Assembly: GCF_021582875.1 (NCBI RefSeq)
Contig: NZ_CP091138.1
Coordinates: forward strand, 1,736,001 to 1,800,000
Direction of reading: 5' to 3'
DNA from: Microbacterium sp. KUDC0406
Lineage (GTDB): Bacteria > Actinomycetota > Actinomycetes > Actinomycetales > Microbacteriaceae
DNA length: 64,000 nucleotides
In this document: positions 11,623-21,041 of the stretch, piece after piece
How the letters are laid out: every line of letters starts with the position of its first letter
Numbering within the stretch: the stretch's first letter is position 1
The notes under the pieces: model-generated
What the model was told of the DNA's origin: nothing
Seen by the model: only the letters and a program-made list of their open reading frames with translations
Database searches by the model: none
Position numbers and translations under genes: made by a program

Positions 11623-12483
11623 CGGACCTGCTCCTGACTCGGCATTCTGCCGGTGCGCACGAAGTCGCCGCGCTCGCCGCGCAGGCTGGGGAAGCTGGAC
11701 AGCAGCCGTCGGGTGTACTCGTGCTGCGGTGTGCGGTAGATCTCCTCCGCCGTGCCCTGCTCGACGATCCGGCCCTGCAGCATGACCGCGATGCGGTCGC
11801 TGATCTCGATCAGCATCGGCAGGTCGTGGGTGATGAAGATCACGGCGAAGCCGAGCTTCTCGCGCAGCCGCATGATCTCGCGGATGATGCCGCGCTGCAC
11901 GACGACGTCGAGCGCCGTCGTGGGCTCGTCCATGATCATGACCTGAGGGTCGAGCGCCAGGGCCATCGCGATCATCATGCGCTGGCGCATGCCGCCGGAC
12001 AGCTCGTGCGGGAAGCTGCTGAGGCGGTTGGGATCGACGCCGACCAGAGTGAGCAGCTCGTCGGCGCGCTCCTTCTTCGCCGCCTTGGACATGCCCGGCC
12101 GGTGGGTGTCGAAGATGTCGTAGATCTGCGCCTTCACGCTGATCACCGGGTTGAGCGAGTTCATCGCACCCTGGAAGACCATCGACACCTTGTCCCAGCG
12201 GAAGGCGCGGAGGCCGTCGGCGGCCAGCGCCACCACGTCGATGTCGGTGCCGGAGCGATCATGGAAGATGATCTCGCCCTCGGTCATCAGCGCCGGCGGC
12301 TTCAGCAGCCGGGTGAGGCCGTAGGCGAGCGTGGTCTTGCCGCAGCCGGATTCTCCGGCCAGGCCGAGGATCTCACCGTCGGTGCAGGGTGAGCGACACG
12401 CCGCGAACGGCCTTCACCGGAGGATCGACCTCGTACTCGATGCTGATGTCGCGTGCGGTCAGCACCGCTTCGGGCGCGGTCAT
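11619..12483 (-). pseudogene. ABC transporter ATP-binding protein (DppD/OppD type); one-base frameshift
   Basis: This is the first ATPase of the importer, about 287 residues when repaired. The N-terminus from ATG 12483 (MTAPEAVLTARDISIEYEVD) reaches AVRGVSLTLH, then an extra base at 12379-12382 shifts the frame. The other frame continues with GEILGLAGESGCGKTT (Walker A), signature LSGGMRQR and Walker B VMIMDEPTTALD. Without the repair the longest frame starts at 12287 and lacks Walker A. The ATG overlaps the permease stop as ATGA. Confidence 0.85.
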
Positions 12484-13472
12484 GCGGAGGCTCCCTTCGT
12501 CTTGGCCGCCTTGCGCACGCTGCGAGCAGCCGCCGGGGCGTTGCGCAGCTTCGGATTGATGACCTCGTCGATCGAGAAGTTGATCAGGGCGAGGCCGCAG
12601 CCGAGCATCGCGATCATGATGCCCGGCGGCACGAACCACCACCACGCTCCACGGCCGAGCGCCTGGCCCGACTGCGCGTCGTTGAGGATCGTGCCCCAGG
12701 TGATCGACGAGGTCGGACCGAGGCCGAGGTAGGATAGGCCGGCCTCGTTCACGATGGCGAAGATGATCGCGAACAGGAACTGCGCGGTGAGCAGCGGCAG
12801 CAGGTTCGGCATGATCTCCACGAGGATGGTGCGCCAGGACCGCTCTCCGGCGACCTTTGCCGCCGAGACGTAGTCCCGGGTGCGCAGCGAGCGCGCCTGC
12901 AGCCGCAGAACGTAGGCGGCACCCGCCCACGACGTGACGCCGAGGATCACCGCGACCAGCTGCCAGCTGCGACTCGACACGAACGAGGCGATGACCATGA
13001 CGAGCGGGAGCCCCGGGATCACGATCATCACGTTGGTGATCAGCGCCAGGACGTCTTCCCGCCATCCGGCGAGGTAGCCGGCCAGCACGCCGAAGAGCAG
13101 CGAGAGCAGGATCGCGATCAGTCCGGCCACGAGGCCGACGGCGAGCGAGCCGCGTGCTCCGGTCGCGAGCTGGGCGAACATGTCGTTGCCCAGCTTCGTG
13201 GTGCCCAGAAGGTGCTCCCAGGACGGCGGCTGCAGCGAGTCGTTCGCGGTGCTGCGCGGATTCTGCGCGAAGATCGGCGCGATCAGCGCGAAGGCGACCG
13301 TGAAGACCACCAGGGTGACGCCCACGATGAACTTCGGGGTGCGAAGGGCCGCCATCCTGCGCCCTCGTCGCTGCTGAGATGTGGCCAGCGCGACGGTGCT
13401 CGCCGGCGCCGTGGTCGGTGCGTTGTAGCTGATCTCATCCGCATCGGATGCGGCGGTCTGTGTCTCAGTCAT
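12480..13472 (-). CDS. Opp-type ABC transporter permease (DppC type)
   Basis: The 330-residue inner-membrane permease has a long N-terminal cytoplasmic segment and a first helix around residues 48-68. The BPD_transp_1 core follows, with an EAA-like loop (SAAKVAGERSWRTILVEIMPN). It overlaps the DppB-like gene by 8 bp upstream and couples to the first ATPase downstream. Together with the binding protein at 14514-16208 it forms a five-gene importer. Confidence 0.92.
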   Translation of the reverse strand: MTETQTAASDADEISYNAPTTAPASTVALATSQQRRGRRMAALRTPKFIVGVTLVVFTVAFALIAPIFAQNPRSTANDSLQPPSWEHLLGTTKLGNDMFAQLATGARGSLAVGLVAGLIAILLSLLFGVLAGYLAGWREDVLALITNVMIVIPGLPLVMVIASFVSSRSWQLVAVILGVTSWAGAAYVLRLQARSLRTRDYVSAAKVAGERSWRTILVEIMPNLLPLLTAQFLFAIIFAIVNEAGLSYLGLGPTSSITWGTILNDAQSGQALGRGAWWWFVPPGIMIAMLGCGLALINFSIDEVINPKLRNAPAAARSVRKAAKTKGASA

Positions 13473-14460
13473 TCTGGCGTGCCCTCGGGTCGACGAACCC
13501 GTACACCAGGTCCATGAAGAAGTTGGCGCCGAGCACCGCGATCGTGATGACGAGGAACAGACCCTGCATCAGCGCGTAGTCGTTGTTGGTCACGGCTTGG
13601 AACATCAGCTTTCCGATGCCGGGGTAGGTGAACACCTGCTCCATGACGATGGAGCCGGCGACCACGAAGCCGAGCGTGATCGAGAAGCCGGCGATGGACG
13701 GGATCGCAGCGTTGCGCGCCGCGTACGTGGTCATGATCCGGCGAGGTCGGAGTCCCTTCGCCTCCGCAGTCACGACGTAGTCCTCGGCGAGCGTGGAGAC
13801 CATCATGTTGCGCATCCCGAACAGCCACCCGCCGGCTGTGCTGATCACGATGGTGATGGCGGGGAGGATCGCGTGCCGGAAGGCATCCGCGAAGAACGCC
13901 CAGGACGCCTCCGGTCCGTCGGGGAACTCGAACACGTCGTACCCGCCGAACATCGGGAACCAGCCGAGCGTCACCGCGAAGATGAACACCAGGATCAGCG
14001 CCAGCCAGAAGTACGGGATGGACTGCAGCACGGTCGTCGCCGGGATGAGGTGATCGACCCATGTGCCGCGCTTCCAGCCGGTCCAGGCACCGAGTACCAG
14101 ACCGAGGACGAAGGAGATGATCGTCGCTGTCCCGACCAGGATCAGCGTCCACGGCAGCGCGTCGGCGATGAGCTCGGAGACCGGGGTGGGGAACTTCGTC
14201 ACCGAGACCCCGAGGTCGCCCCGGAACATCTGGCCCCAGTACTGGAAGTACTGCTGCCACAGGGGTGCGTCGTCACCGCCGAGGAGCATCTTGATGTTGC
14301 GGATGGTCGATTCGGAGACCTCGCCACCCGCGCGCTGCATCTTGGCGATCATGATGTCGGCCGGGTCGCCCGGCATCAGCCGGGGCAGCAGGAAGTTGAG
14401 AGAGATCGCGGCCCACAACGTGAACGCGTAGAACCCGATCCTTCGTGCATAGAACTTCAT
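13465..14460 (-). CDS. Opp-type ABC transporter permease (DppB type)
   Basis: The 331-residue permease opens with MKFYARRIGFYAFTLWAAIS and carries LPRLMPGDPADIM, the standard DppB periplasmic motif. It has a BPD_transp_1 core with about six helices. A spacer longer than in peptide permeases (QRAGGEVSESTIRNIKMLL) precedes it, as in sugar-type Opp systems. It follows the binding-protein gene by 53 bases with no strong hairpin between them. Confidence 0.92.
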   Translation of the reverse strand: MKFYARRIGFYAFTLWAAISLNFLLPRLMPGDPADIMIAKMQRAGGEVSESTIRNIKMLLGGDDAPLWQQYFQYWGQMFRGDLGVSVTKFPTPVSELIADALPWTLILVGTATIISFVLGLVLGAWTGWKRGTWVDHLIPATTVLQSIPYFWLALILVFIFAVTLGWFPMFGGYDVFEFPDGPEASWAFFADAFRHAILPAITIVISTAGGWLFGMRNMMVSTLAEDYVVTAEAKGLRPRRIMTTYAARNAAIPSIAGFSITLGFVVAGSIVMEQVFTYPGIGKLMFQAVTNNDYALMQGLFLVITIAVLGANFFMDLVYGFVDPRARQND

Positions 14461-14513
14461 TTCACGACTTCCTTGACTTGACTGCTGCCCCGGCTGACCT
14501 CATGGCGTGGAGG

Positions 14514-16208
14514 TCACTCCACCGGCTTCAGGTGCTGGAGGATGTAACCCGCCGCGACGGCGCCCCAGGACGGCGGGAACGCGTACAGGTCGTCCTCGGT
14601 CGGCCAGCCCGTGTACTCCTTCGAGTTGTAGAAGGTCTGGGTCGCGTTGATCACCAACGGGATGTACGGCAGGTCGCGGACGATCTCGGTCTGGATCGTG
14701 CCGTACAGCTCCTTCTTCGTGGCCTCGTCGTTGGTGCTGATCGCCTTCTGCACGGCGTCATCGACGACGGGGTTGCTGTAGCGGCTGAAGTTCCAGCGGC
14801 CCGCGGGGACCTCTTCACCGACCTTGGCGGTCGAGCCGACGGCGGTGCCACCGAACCAGTCGCGGTAGATCTGGAACGGGTCGGCCACAGACGTGCCGAC
14901 GACGCCGCCGACGATCAGCTGGAACTCGCCGCCCTGACGGGCGTCGGAGAACTCCTGCCACTGCACGGTGGAGACGTTCAGCTTGATACCGGCATCCGCC
15001 GCCTGCTCGCCCATCAGCTTCGCCGCGTCGTTGTAGTCGGTCCAGCCGTCGACCGAGATGAGGTTCATCTCGAGCGTCTTGCCGTCCTTCGCATAGAACC
15101 CGTCGGAGCCCTTCGCGTACCCGGCAGCCTCGAGGATCTCGCCGGCCTTCGCCGCGTCGGCCTTCTGCGGACTCAGCTTGTTCGCGTCGTCGGCGACCCA
15201 CTTCTCGTCACGCGGGATCTGCGCGAAGGTCGGCGAGATCTCACCGGTCATACCGACGAAGGCCTTCTCGTCGATGACACCGCGGTCGACCGCCACGTTC
15301 AGCGCCTGGCGCACGGCGACATCGGTCTGCGCGCCGGTGCAGCCCAGGTCGGCGTTCGAGCATGTGTACAGCACCGTCGGGTCCTGCGGCGTGTTGATCC
15401 ACTCGATCTTGCCGTTCTTGGTGACATCCTCGGGGTTCGGGATGAACATTCCGGTCCAGTCGAGCTTGCCTGCGGCGAGCAGATCCTGCGCGGTCTGGTT
15501 GTTGTCGACGGCGATGTACTGAACCTTCTTGATGGCGAGCTTGTCGGCATCGCGGAAGTTCTTGTTGGCCACCAGGCTGTACGACTCGCTCGTGGTCTTG
15601 TCCACGACGTACGCACCCGACCCGACCGGCTCCTCGTTCGCGAAGTTCGCGAAGTCGGTGATCGACTCCCAGATGTGCTTCGGCAGGATGTAGGTCGAGC
15701 CCATGCGCTGGAACTCGGTGGTGTACTGCGCCGCCTTGTACTTCAGGACGACGGTGGTGTCGTCGCTCGCCTCCGCGGACACCAGGCCGTTACTCTCGGG
15801 GTTGTTGCCCGCGTAGCCGAATGTGAACGCCACGTCCTCGGCCGTGAGCGGCTCGCCGTCGGACCACTTGAGCCCGCTCTTGATCTTGACGGTGATCTCG
15901 GTGCCGTCCTCGTTGTACTCGAACGAGTCGCCGAGCAGGCCGACGGGAGCGTCGTCCGCCGTCTTGTTGTAGAAGAACAGCGGCTCGTAGACCGGCCCGA
16001 GCGCGCCGTGCAGCACGGTCGGGGCGAAGGGGTTGTAGTTCGCCTTGATCGGCGTCTGGCTGCCGGCCCACACACGCAGTGCGCGGTCGCTCGAGCCCTT
16101 GCCGTCGGACCCGCTGTCCCCGGTCGAGCAACCGGTGAGTGCGAGCGCGAGGACAGATGCCCCCGCCACGGCGGTCAGCGCGATTCGGCGCGTCCCGGTA
16201 CGAATCAT
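14514..16208 (-). CDS. ABC transporter substrate-binding lipoprotein, family 5, probably oligosaccharide-binding
   Basis: The 564-residue lipoprotein has signal peptide and lipobox LALTGC (Cys27). It is SBP_bac_5, but its C-terminal motif YTGWPTEDDLYAFPPSW resembles Opp-like proteins that bind beta-linked oligosaccharides in actinobacteria and Thermotoga rather than peptides; this substrate is an inference. ATG at 16208 is chosen because it begins the signal peptide (IRTGTRRIALTAVAG), with AGAGGAAG upstream. A palindrome in the promoter region supports control by a sugar-responsive repressor. Confidence 0.88.
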   Translation of the reverse strand: MIRTGTRRIALTAVAGASVLALALTGCSTGDSGSDGKGSSDRALRVWAGSQTPIKANYNPFAPTVLHGALGPVYEPLFFYNKTADDAPVGLLGDSFEYNEDGTEITVKIKSGLKWSDGEPLTAEDVAFTFGYAGNNPESNGLVSAEASDDTTVVLKYKAAQYTTEFQRMGSTYILPKHIWESITDFANFANEEPVGSGAYVVDKTTSESYSLVANKNFRDADKLAIKKVQYIAVDNNQTAQDLLAAGKLDWTGMFIPNPEDVTKNGKIEWINTPQDPTVLYTCSNADLGCTGAQTDVAVRQALNVAVDRGVIDEKAFVGMTGEISPTFAQIPRDEKWVADDANKLSPQKADAAKAGEILEAAGYAKGSDGFYAKDGKTLEMNLISVDGWTDYNDAAKLMGEQAADAGIKLNVSTVQWQEFSDARQGGEFQLIVGGVVGTSVADPFQIYRDWFGGTAVGSTAKVGEEVPAGRWNFSRYSNPVVDDAVQKAISTNDEATKKELYGTIQTEIVRDLPYIPLVINATQTFYNSKEYTGWPTEDDLYAFPPSWGAVAAGYILQHLKPVE

Positions 16209-16278
16209 TTGCCTTACTTCCTCTCGGTGCTGCTTTGCAGGAGCGGTTTCCTCCGTCATGGAGGGCAATCCCGAATGG

Positions 16279-16305
16279 GTTTGTTAGGACAGTAACCTAA
16301 CAAAC
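16279..16305. promoter_or_regulatory. Perfect palindrome, candidate operator of the oligosaccharide importer
   Basis: GTTTGTTAGG (16279-16288) and CCTAACAAAC (16296-16305) are exact inverted complements with a 7-base spacer ACAGTAA. It lies 71 bases before the binding-protein ATG and between divergent genes. GTTAGG-N7-CCTAAC resembles operators of ROK-family sugar repressors in actinobacteria. No repressor gene is adjacent. Confidence 0.7.
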
Positions 16306-16434
16306 TCCCGCTCGGTGGAGCAAGGAGGGAACGACGGACTTCGATAACGTTTCGGACTCGGCACGAACGCGCGTCGGGGCGCGGCGCCGGCGGATGCCGC
16401 CAAGACCTGCGGCCACACCCCATAGGCTCGAGGT

Positions 16435-17100
16435 GTGACAGCGAGAAGCACCGAGCAGGACGCCATCCGCGTCGCCGTCTCGACCGTGATCTTCTCGCTG
16501 CGTTCGGCGGCGGAGGGCGATCGGCTGATGCTGCCGCTCGTGCGCCGCACGCGCGACCCGCACCTCGGCATGTGGGCGCTCCCCGGCGGCTGGCTCGACG
16601 CCGACGAGGATCTGGACAGCGCCGCTTCGCGCACCCTCGCCGAGACGACAGCCCTGATGCCGAGTTACCTGGAGCAGCTGTACACGTTCGGCGAGGTGGA
16701 CCGCTCTCCGACCAGGACCGTCTCGATCGTGTACTGGGCGCTGCTGCGCTCCGACCTCGTCGACACGCAGCGCTCGACGGCGGGCGCCCCTGAGAACGTC
16801 GAGTGGTTCGACGTGGACGCCCTCCCCGCTCTCGCATTCGATCACAACCGCATCGCCGAGTACGCCCTGTGGCGTCTGCGCAACAAGGTCGGCTACAGCC
16901 GGATCGCGGCGGGCCTGCTGCCCGACGAGTTCACGCTGTCCGAGCTCCGGGAGGTGTATGAGGCCGTGCTCGGCCGACGTCTGGACCCCTCCAACTTCCG
17001 TCGCCTGCTGGAGGGCACCGACGAACTGGTCCCGACGGAGTCGTATCGCACCGGCAAGCACCGTCCCGCACGCCTGTACCGCTACAACCGCGAGTCCTGA
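16435..17100 (+). CDS. nrtR: NrtR-type transcriptional regulator (Nudix domain plus winged helix)
   Basis: The 221-residue protein has an N-terminal Nudix fold (about residues 10-135) and a C-terminal winged-helix DNA-binding domain (about 145-220: ELREVYEAVLGRRLDPSNFRRLL). The Nudix box GGWLDADEDLDSAASRTLAE lacks the usual REXXEE catalytic residues, as expected for NrtR proteins that sense ADP-ribose or NAD metabolites instead of hydrolysing them. It sits just before nadA-nadB-nadC and probably represses that operon. GTG at 16435 lies 6 bases after TAGGCT, suggesting a leaderless mRNA. Confidence 0.88.
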   Translation: MTARSTEQDAIRVAVSTVIFSLRSAAEGDRLMLPLVRRTRDPHLGMWALPGGWLDADEDLDSAASRTLAETTALMPSYLEQLYTFGEVDRSPTRTVSIVYWALLRSDLVDTQRSTAGAPENVEWFDVDALPALAFDHNRIAEYALWRLRNKVGYSRIAAGLLPDEFTLSELREVYEAVLGRRLDPSNFRRLLEGTDELVPTESYRTGKHRPARLYRYNRES

Positions 17101-17150
17101 GGCGAGAGCGCGGCCTCGCCCGGCGTCCCCCGCGTGTCGGCGACCTGGGA

Positions 17151-17211
17151 TTGCACTTCTGGTCAGAACGACATAATCTGTTCCCGCAGTAAGTGTCCAA
17201 GTGACCAGAAG
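17151..17211 (+). promoter_or_regulatory. nadA promoter with two inverted NrtR-like operator boxes
   Basis: Two copies of TCTGGTCA-N4-GACA face each other: box 1 core at 17160-17173 (plus strand) and box 2 core at 17194-17207 (minus strand). TTGCAC at 17151-17156 and CATAAT at 17172-17177 form a possible promoter with a 15-base spacer that box 1 would cover. The regulator is probably the NrtR-like protein encoded just upstream. The sites are seen; the pairing is inferred. Confidence 0.7.
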
Positions 17212-17223
17212 GTGGCGAACCCG

Positions 17224-18546
17224 ATGCACACCGCACTCCCCCTCCGACCTGACCTCGATCCCTCCGTCGATCACGCCCTGCAGCTGATCGTCTCCGGTGC
17301 GTCGACCGACGAGACCTGCGCGACCGACCTCGCCGCCGGGCCCTGGGACTTCGACACCCGCCCGGGATACGGGCCCGGTTCGTCGATGGGTGATGTCATC
17401 CCCACCGGTGCACCGCGCCAGGGCGAGCTTCCGCTGTCGTACCGGGAGGCGAGCGAGGACGAGCTCGAGGCCCGCATCCGCACGGCGAAGCAGACCCTCG
17501 GCGATCGCGTCGTCGTGCTGGGCCACTTCTACCAGCGGGAGGAGGTCGTGCGGCATGCCGACTATGTCGGCGACTCGTTCCAGCTCGCCCAGGCCGCCCT
17601 GGACCGCCCCGAGGCGGAGGCCATCGTGTTCTGCGGCGTGCACTTCATGGCCGAGACCGCCGACCTGCTCTCCGGCGCCGATCAGGCCGTCATCCTGCCG
17701 AACCTCGCCGCCGGCTGCTCGATGGCCGACATGGCCGACATCGACCAGGTCGAGGACTGCTGGGAGCAGCTCGCCGACGTCTACGGTCCGCTCGACGAGC
17801 AGGACGCCGAGGGACTCGTTCCCGTCGTGCCGGTGACGTACATGAACTCCTCCGCTGCGATCAAGGGCTTCGTCGGGAGGCACGGCGGCATCGTGTGCAC
17901 GTCGTCGAACGCCAGGACGGTGCTCGAGTGGGCGTTCGCGCGCGGCCGCCGGGTGCTGTTCTTCCCCGATCAGCACCTGGGCCGCAACACGGCGAAGGCG
18001 ATGGGGGTGCCGCCAGGCCGGATGCCGCTGTGGAACCCGCGACGGACGCTGGGCGGTCAGACCGCCGATGAGCTGCAGGACGCGCAGGTGCTGCTCTGGC
18101 ACGGCTTCTGCTCGGTGCACCGCCGGTTCACCGTCGGCCAGATCGAGCAGGCACGCGCCTCGCATCCGGGTGTGCGCGTGATCGTGCACCCGGAGTGCCC
18201 GATGGAGGTGGTCGACGCGGCGGACGAGGCCGGTTCGACCGCCTACATCCGCCGCGCGATCGAAGAGGCCGACGAACCCACGACATTCGCGATCGGCACC
18301 GAGATCAACCTCGTCCGGCGGCTCGCCGCGCAGCATCCGCAGCATGAGATCTTCTGCCTCGACCCGGTGGTCTGCCCGTGCTCGACGATGTACCGGATCC
18401 ACCCCGGCTACCTCGCATGGGTGCTGGAGGAGCTCGTCGCCGGACGCATCGTGAACCGCATCTCGGTCGCCGCGGACGTCGCCGACCCGGCACGGGTCGC
18501 CCTGGAGCGGATGCTGGCCGCCAAGCCGCAGGCGGCGAGCGCGTGA
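17224..18546 (+). CDS. nadA: Quinolinate synthase
   Basis: The 440-residue enzyme condenses iminoaspartate with dihydroxyacetone phosphate to quinolinate in de novo NAD synthesis. It binds a 4Fe-4S cluster, and the likely ligands lie in FCGVHFMAETA, the HPECPMEVVDAA region and DPVVCPCSTMYR. The long N-terminal extension and HFYQREEVVRHADYVGDSF core match actinobacterial NadA. ATG at 17224 follows AAGGTGG. A start further upstream would lie inside the promoter. It is first in nadA-nadB-nadC-nadS. Confidence 0.95.
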   Translation: MHTALPLRPDLDPSVDHALQLIVSGASTDETCATDLAAGPWDFDTRPGYGPGSSMGDVIPTGAPRQGELPLSYREASEDELEARIRTAKQTLGDRVVVLGHFYQREEVVRHADYVGDSFQLAQAALDRPEAEAIVFCGVHFMAETADLLSGADQAVILPNLAAGCSMADMADIDQVEDCWEQLADVYGPLDEQDAEGLVPVVPVTYMNSSAAIKGFVGRHGGIVCTSSNARTVLEWAFARGRRVLFFPDQHLGRNTAKAMGVPPGRMPLWNPRRTLGGQTADELQDAQVLLWHGFCSVHRRFTVGQIEQARASHPGVRVIVHPECPMEVVDAADEAGSTAYIRRAIEEADEPTTFAIGTEINLVRRLAAQHPQHEIFCLDPVVCPCSTMYRIHPGYLAWVLEELVAGRIVNRISVAADVADPARVALERMLAAKPQAASA

Positions 18547-18595
18547 GCGCTGCCTCGGCCCAGGGCGCCCGGATCGAGACAAGCGGCTCCCCGAC

Positions 18596-20192
18596 ATGCG
18601 CGTGATCATCGTCGGCGCCGGCATCGCGGGCCTGACCGCGGCGCTGCACGCGCACGAGGCCGGCCATGCCGTGACGCTCGTCGTCAAGGGCGCTCTCGGC
18701 GGCGGCAGCACGCCGCTCGCGCAGGGCGGGATCGCCGGGGTGTACGGCCCGGACGACTCCCCCGCGCTGCACGCCGCCGACACGCACACCGCCGGCGCGG
18801 GCCTGTCAGATCCGCTCGCCGTCGACGTGCTGGTCGGTGATGCGGCGGACCGCATCGCCGACCTCGCAGCGCGTGGCGTCGACTTCGACCGCGCCCCCGA
18901 CGGCGCTCTCGCCCGCGGACAGGAGGCTGCACACGCGCATCCGCGCATCGCTCACGCCGGCGGCGACGCCACGGGCGCCGCGATCTCGTCCGCCCTGGTC
19001 GCACAGGTCCGGGCGCGCCGCGGCCCGGTACGAATGCGGGGAGAGGAGACGGATGCCGGCGGACACGCCGCGGGTTCCGCCGCCATCCGTGATTCCGGCG
19101 CGCATCCGTCACACCCGATCGACGTTCTCGAGCACGCGTTCCTGACGGATCTCGTCGTCGAGGACGGCGGATGCCGCCGGCATCCGGGTGCTGGCCGGCG
19201 GACGAGCGCGGACGCTGCCGGCGGATGCCGTGATCCTGGCCACCGGCGGAGCAGGGCAGCTGTATAGTCACACGACCAATCCGGCGGGTGCGACCGGCGA
19301 CGGCATCGCCGCCGCGATGCGCGCCGGGGCGGCGGTCGCCGATCTCGAGTTCGTGCAGTTCCACCCGACGATGCTCGCTCTGGGGACCCCGTTCCTGATC
19401 TCGGAGGCGGTGCGCGGCGAGGGTGCGGTGCTGCGCGATGCCGCGGGACGGCGCTTCACGTTCGACGCGCACCCCGACGGCGAGCTCGCGCCGCGCGACG
19501 TCGTCGCGAGGGCCAATGCCCGGCAGCAGGCGGCGGACGGGGCGCCGGTGCGACTGGATGCCACGGCGCTGGGCGGCGACCGTCTCGCCCGGAGGTTCCC
19601 GACGATCGACCGGGTCGTCCGCGAGCGCGGACTGGACTGGTCGCGCGAGCCGATCCCCGTGACGCCCGCCGAGCACTACCTGATGGGCGGCATCGCCACC
19701 GACACCTGCGGACGCACCTCGATCCCCGGCCTGTACGCGGTAGGAGAGGTCGCCCGCACCGGCGTGCACGGCGCGAACCGCCTGGCATCCAACTCCCTGC
19801 TCGAGGGCGCGGTGTTCGCCGCCCGCGCGGTCGACGCGCTGGGGCTACGACGTCTCGTCCCGTCGCTGCGCTCCTCGCTCAACGACCCGGGGGGCGACCT
19901 CTCGTTCGTTGAGCGAGCGGAGCGAGACGAAACGTCAGCGCCGTTCACACGCGCCGCGCTGCAGCAGCTGATGTGGGATCACGTGGGTCTGCTGCGCACG
20001 ACAGAGGGACTCACCGAGGCGCTCGACGCGATCCGCGGCTGGCGGGCGCACCGGCATCCGCCGCTCACCGCCCGCGACCACGAGGACGCGAACCTGCTGC
20101 TCGTCGCCGAGGCGACCGCGGCCGCCGCACTCGCGCGCCCCGTCTCGGTCGGCGCGCACTTCCTGCAACCCGCACTGATCGGAGCCCGATGA
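18596..20192 (+). pseudogene. nadB: L-aspartate oxidase; one-base frameshift and a repeat-derived insertion
   Basis: NadB oxidises L-aspartate to iminoaspartate using FAD. The N-terminus MRVIIVGAGIAGLTAALHA holds the dinucleotide-binding GxGxxG, followed by GGGSTPLAQGGIAGV. The frame breaks at 19166-19170, where one extra G is present; dropping it joins LVVEDG to DAAGIRVLAGGRARTLPAD and gives about 532 residues, the usual size. Catalytic-region motifs EFVQFHPTM and HGANRLASNSLLE are intact. A repeat element at 19851-19935 encodes an in-frame insert between the FAD domain and the C-terminal helical domain. The stop overlaps the nadC ATG. Confidence 0.88.
19851..19935. repeat. GTTGAGCGAGC-type inverted repeat inserted in nadB
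   Basis: Two oppositely oriented copies of the dispersed element face each other: a left copy with CGCTGCGCTCCTCGCTCAAC and a right copy GTTGAGCGAGCGGAGCGAGA. They can form a large hairpin and encode an Arg/Ser/Glu-rich insert including SFVERAERDETS. Confidence 0.8.
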
Positions 20193-21039
20193 TCGCCCCC
20201 GCCACCCTCACACGCGTCGTCTCGGCCGCTCTGGAAGAGGATGCCCCGTGGGGCGACCTCACCAGTGCCGCGCTGATCCCGGAGGACGCCGCAGCGGTGG
20301 CCGACCTCGTCGCACGCGAAGCGGGAGTGCTCGCCGGAGGCGGCGTGTTCGCCGCCGCGTTCGCCCTCACCGATCCTTCCATCGCCGTGGACCTGCACGT
20401 CGGCGACGGGGATCGGTTCGACGCCGGCGACGTGCTCGCGACGGTCACCGGTCCGGCGCGCGGCATCCTCACCGCCGAGCGGGTGGCGCTGAACTTCACG
20501 CAGCGGCTGAGTGGCATCGCCACCCTCACCGCCGCCTACGTCGAGGAGGTCGCCGGCACCGGCGCGCGCATCGCGGACACCCGCAAGACCACCCCGGGAC
20601 TGCGCGCGCTCGAGCGGCATGCCGTGGTCAGCGGCGGTGGGCACAACCACCGGTACTCGCTCTCGGATGCCGTGATGGCCAAGGACAACCACCTCGCGCT
20701 GCTCACCCGCGACGGCAGCGATCTGGCGACCGGGCTTCGCGCCGCGCGCGAGCGGCTCCCTCACACCACCCACGTCGTCGTCGAGGTGGACCGGATCGAC
20801 CAGATCGAAGCGGTGCTCTCGGGGGCGCCGACACCGTGCTGCTGGACAACTTCACCCCGGCGCAGCTGCGCGAGGCGGTGGAGCTGATCGGCCGGCGCGC
20901 CGTGGCCGAGGCATCCGGCGGGGTGAACCTCGACACGGTCCGCGCGATCGCCGAGTCGGGCGTGCAGGTCATCTCGGTCGGCGCTCTCACGCACTCGGCG
21001 CGGGCGCTCGACCTGGGTCTGGACATCCGGATCGGGTGA
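20189..21039 (+). pseudogene. nadC: Nicotinate-nucleotide pyrophosphorylase (carboxylating); one-base frameshift
   Basis: NadC converts quinolinate and PRPP to nicotinate mononucleotide. The N-terminal half ([64 protein letters not shown]) is intact. At 20821-20825 a G5 run should be G6; adding a G joins AVLSGG to [18 protein letters not shown] and the normal end GLDIRIG, 283 residues in all. Because the break is in a homopolymer, sequencing error is likely. ATG at 20189 overlaps the nadB stop. Confidence 0.9.
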
Positions 21040-21041
21040 CC

